A DNA stretch of 36,004 bases, taken from positions 1 through 36,004 of the forward strand of contig NZ_JAFMPX010000036.1 of NCBI RefSeq assembly GCF_017353415.1. Direction: 5' to 3'. Below, in pieces: positions 32,470 through 36,004 of the stretch. The stretch is from Arthrobacter sp. E3 (GTDB lineage: Bacteria > Actinomycetota > Actinomycetes > Actinomycetales > Micrococcaceae). Positions within the stretch are counted from its first letter, which is position 1. Each line of letters starts with the position of its first letter. A program made the translations under genes and the position numbers. Under the pieces are notes generated by a model, which was not told the DNA's origin, did no database searches, and worked only from the letters and a program-made list of their open reading frames with translations.

Positions 32470-32652
32470 TAATCAGCCTTCCGAAATTCGCATCAACACC
32501 CGCGGCACGTCATCGTTCCGCGTGAGAATTGGCTACACGTGACTTGACCCTACCCCCCGGTAGGTGACGTACGACACATATTTTCGTAAAGATCTGATAA
32601 CGGCTGTTTTCCGCTCCCATTGCTTCCTGCCCCAGTCCAACGAGGGCAAGAA
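32470..32652 (-). promoter_or_regulatory. livK upstream region with CRP/GlxR-like box and palindrome
   Basis: On the minus strand TGTGTCGTACGTCACC (32578-32563) matches the actinobacterial CRP/GlxR consensus TGTGA-N6-TCACA at its two halves except one outer base each, and has TA at the centre. Next to it CCTACC (32549-32554) mirrors GGTAGG (32559-32564). No clear -35/-10 pair was found. Together these are candidate control sites for the liv operon. Confidence 0.5.
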
Positions 32653-32678
32653 AAACCCGCCCTGTGGAGGGCGGGTTT
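32653..32678 (-). terminator. icd terminator
   Basis: AAACCCGCCC (32653-32662) pairs with GGGCGGGTTT (32669-32678) around TGTGGA. The minus-strand reading ends in five T followed by CTT, a textbook intrinsic terminator 22 bases after the icd stop. Confidence 0.92.
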
Positions 32679-32699
32679 CTTCGGAAGGGGCAGGAACCG

Positions 32700-35099
<2,400 letters not shown>

Positions 35100-35603
35100 A
35101 TGGAACTCAAGGGAAAACTCGCAACCGCCATCAACGACCAAATCACCATGGAAATCGAGGCCTCGGTGGTCTACCGCCAGCTGGCCATTGAGATGGATGT
35201 CCAGGACCTGCCCGGCATCTCGGGCTGGTTCCTGGCACAGTCCGGCGAAGAACTCGAACATGCACAAAAGTTCACCGACCACATGACGGACCGCAGCGCC
35301 GCACCCAAAATCGCTGCCATCACAGCCCCGAATGTCACCATCAACTCAGTGCTTGAAGCCTTCGAAGCCTCGTTGGCCCACGAACAAAAGGTTTCCGAAT
35401 CGATCCGCAACCTCTACCGCCTGGCCCAGCAGGAGGGCGACATTGACTCCATCCCGCTGCTGAACTGGTTCATCGAGGAGCAGTTGGAAGAAGAAGCCAC
35501 GGTGGGTGAAATCATTGGCCGTGTCAAGCTGATTGGTGGGGACGGCAACGGCCTGCTGCGCCTTGACGCCGAGCTGGGCTCCCGCAAGGAATCCGGCGAG
35601 TAG
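35100..35603 (+). CDS. Ferritin
   Basis: This 167-residue four-helix protein stores iron as a 24-subunit shell. Ferroxidase-centre candidates are the Glu in MEIEASVVYRQLA (about 18-30), the Glu and His in SGEELEHAQKFTDHM (about 49-63), the EQKVSESI helix (about 95-102) and EEQLEEEATVGEI near the C-terminus. There is no haem-site Met as in bacterioferritin, so this is the non-haem FtnA type. The gene is divergent from icd and followed by a strong terminator, so it is monocistronic. Iron control by a DtxR/IdeR protein is common in actinobacteria but only weakly supported here. Confidence 0.92.
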   Translation: MELKGKLATAINDQITMEIEASVVYRQLAIEMDVQDLPGISGWFLAQSGEELEHAQKFTDHMTDRSAAPKIAAITAPNVTINSVLEAFEASLAHEQKVSESIRNLYRLAQQEGDIDSIPLLNWFIEEQLEEEATVGEIIGRVKLIGGDGNGLLRLDAELGSRKESGE

Positions 35604-35617
35604 TCTCTCCCCTCATG

Positions 35618-35659
35618 ACAAGCGCTCTCCCACCAATGGCTGGGAGAGCGCTTGTTTTT
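35618..35659 (+). terminator. Ferritin terminator
   Basis: A perfect 15-base stem (35618-35632 with 35641-35655) around CCAATGGC is followed by T through 35659. It also lies downstream of the convergent small membrane protein gene. Confidence 0.95.
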
Positions 35660-35669
35660 AAGAGTCTCC

Positions 35670-35843
35670 TCAGCGCGATCCGGTCGGCGGGATTGCCTCC
35701 CCGCGCGGACGCGGTTGCGGACTCTCAAAGCGCGTGTCCGTTCCCTTGCTGCTAAAGCGGCCAACCAGCAGCACCACCACCAACACCACCACGACGAGCG
35801 CAAAGACTCCCATCGTCACCAAAACCCACACTGATCCTGACAT
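35670..35843 (-). CDS. 57-residue single-pass membrane protein, function unknown
   Basis: I place the start at ATG 35843, seven bases after GGGGGAG; the frame stays open upstream but has no better site. The product begins MSGSVWVLVTMGVFALVVVV, a single membrane helix of about 24 residues, then GRFSSKG and a basic, Pro/Arg-rich tail ending PPTGSR. No family is recognised. It is convergent with the ferritin gene and shares its terminator region. Confidence 0.65.
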   Translation of the reverse strand: MSGSVWVLVTMGVFALVVVVLVVVLLVGRFSSKGTDTRFESPQPRPRGEAIPPTGSR

Positions 35844-36004
35844 TCGCACACTCCCCCAGTTGTTCCAGCATTGTCTTGCTTCATCCGAGCATGTCACCCG
35901 GGTGCACCGCGTGGCCAGTTTCCACGGCCGCGAAACGGTTGTTGATGCACGACTCTTAATGTACGACGCCGGGCCGTCACCAATAGAGGCCAAAGTGGAC
36001 GCCC
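35844..36004. other. Right edge, leader of the small membrane protein
   Basis: No complete gene is visible in these 161 bases. They should include the minus-strand promoter of the small membrane protein; TACATT (minus, 35963-35958) is a possible -10, with no matching -35. Confidence 0.35.

Overview
The window reads as chromosome of a high-GC actinobacterium, most likely an Arthrobacter-like member of the Micrococcaceae. The evidence is gene content and family resemblance: sdhCDAB with a short GTG-started SdhC, a monomeric isocitrate dehydrogenase, sugar ABC importers with no linked ATPase, NarL-type kinases, frequent GTG/TTG starts, and a manC/amidohydrolase/BMP-lipoprotein neighbourhood. No rRNA, tRNA, CRISPR array or prophage was seen. 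The placement is by recognition; no search was run.

Layout. (1) 1-3140, minus strand: the 5' end of an IS5-like insertion sequence has split a BMP-family nucleoside-type lipoprotein gene, followed by an M20 amidohydrolase and a GDP-mannose pyrophosphorylase (manC). (2) 3442-6992, plus: sdhCDAB, divergent from manC. (3) 7114-12357, minus: a tight xth-trpS-2H phosphoesterase-yihY group, then a small membrane protein and a GAP-family membrane protein, with 57-bp GC-rich tandem repeats between xth and the membrane protein. (4) 12484-15635, plus: an apparently intact sensor histidine kinase whose response-regulator partner is a pseudogene, then an astacin/matrixin-like zinc metalloprotease without a signal peptide. 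(5) 15750-19012: a one-carbon hub, glyA-folD (minus) behind a well-formed ZTP (pfl) riboswitch, divergent from purU. (6) 19146-20741: aldo/keto reductase and gamma-carbonic anhydrase. (7) 20942-27064, plus: a ROK regulator, a glucose-type ABC importer (binding protein plus two permeases, no ATPase), a small membrane protein and a Gfo/Idh/MocA oxidoreductase. (8) 32469-27235, minus: livK-H-M-G-F branched-chain amino acid importer. (9) 32700-35843: monomeric icd (minus), ferritin (plus) and a 57-residue membrane protein (minus).

How the parts work together. TCA enzymes (icd, sdh) and two importers supply central metabolism. GlyA and FolD make and interconvert one-carbon folates, and the riboswitch should raise their expression when ZTP signals a shortage of 10-formyl-THF; PurU, on the other side of the same intergenic region, consumes that cofactor. 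The ROK gene and the importer promoter each carry an inverted repeat of 7-bp arms around a 7-bp spacer, which suggests sugar-responsive autoregulation and repression. Both ABC operons have a strong stem-loop directly after the binding-protein gene, a layout expected to give more binding protein than permease.

I see no clearly new multi-gene system. The best leads are the riboswitch-controlled one-carbon hub, the orphaned kinase with internal micro-duplications, the dispersed hairpin repeat with compensating arms, and the leaderless metalloprotease.
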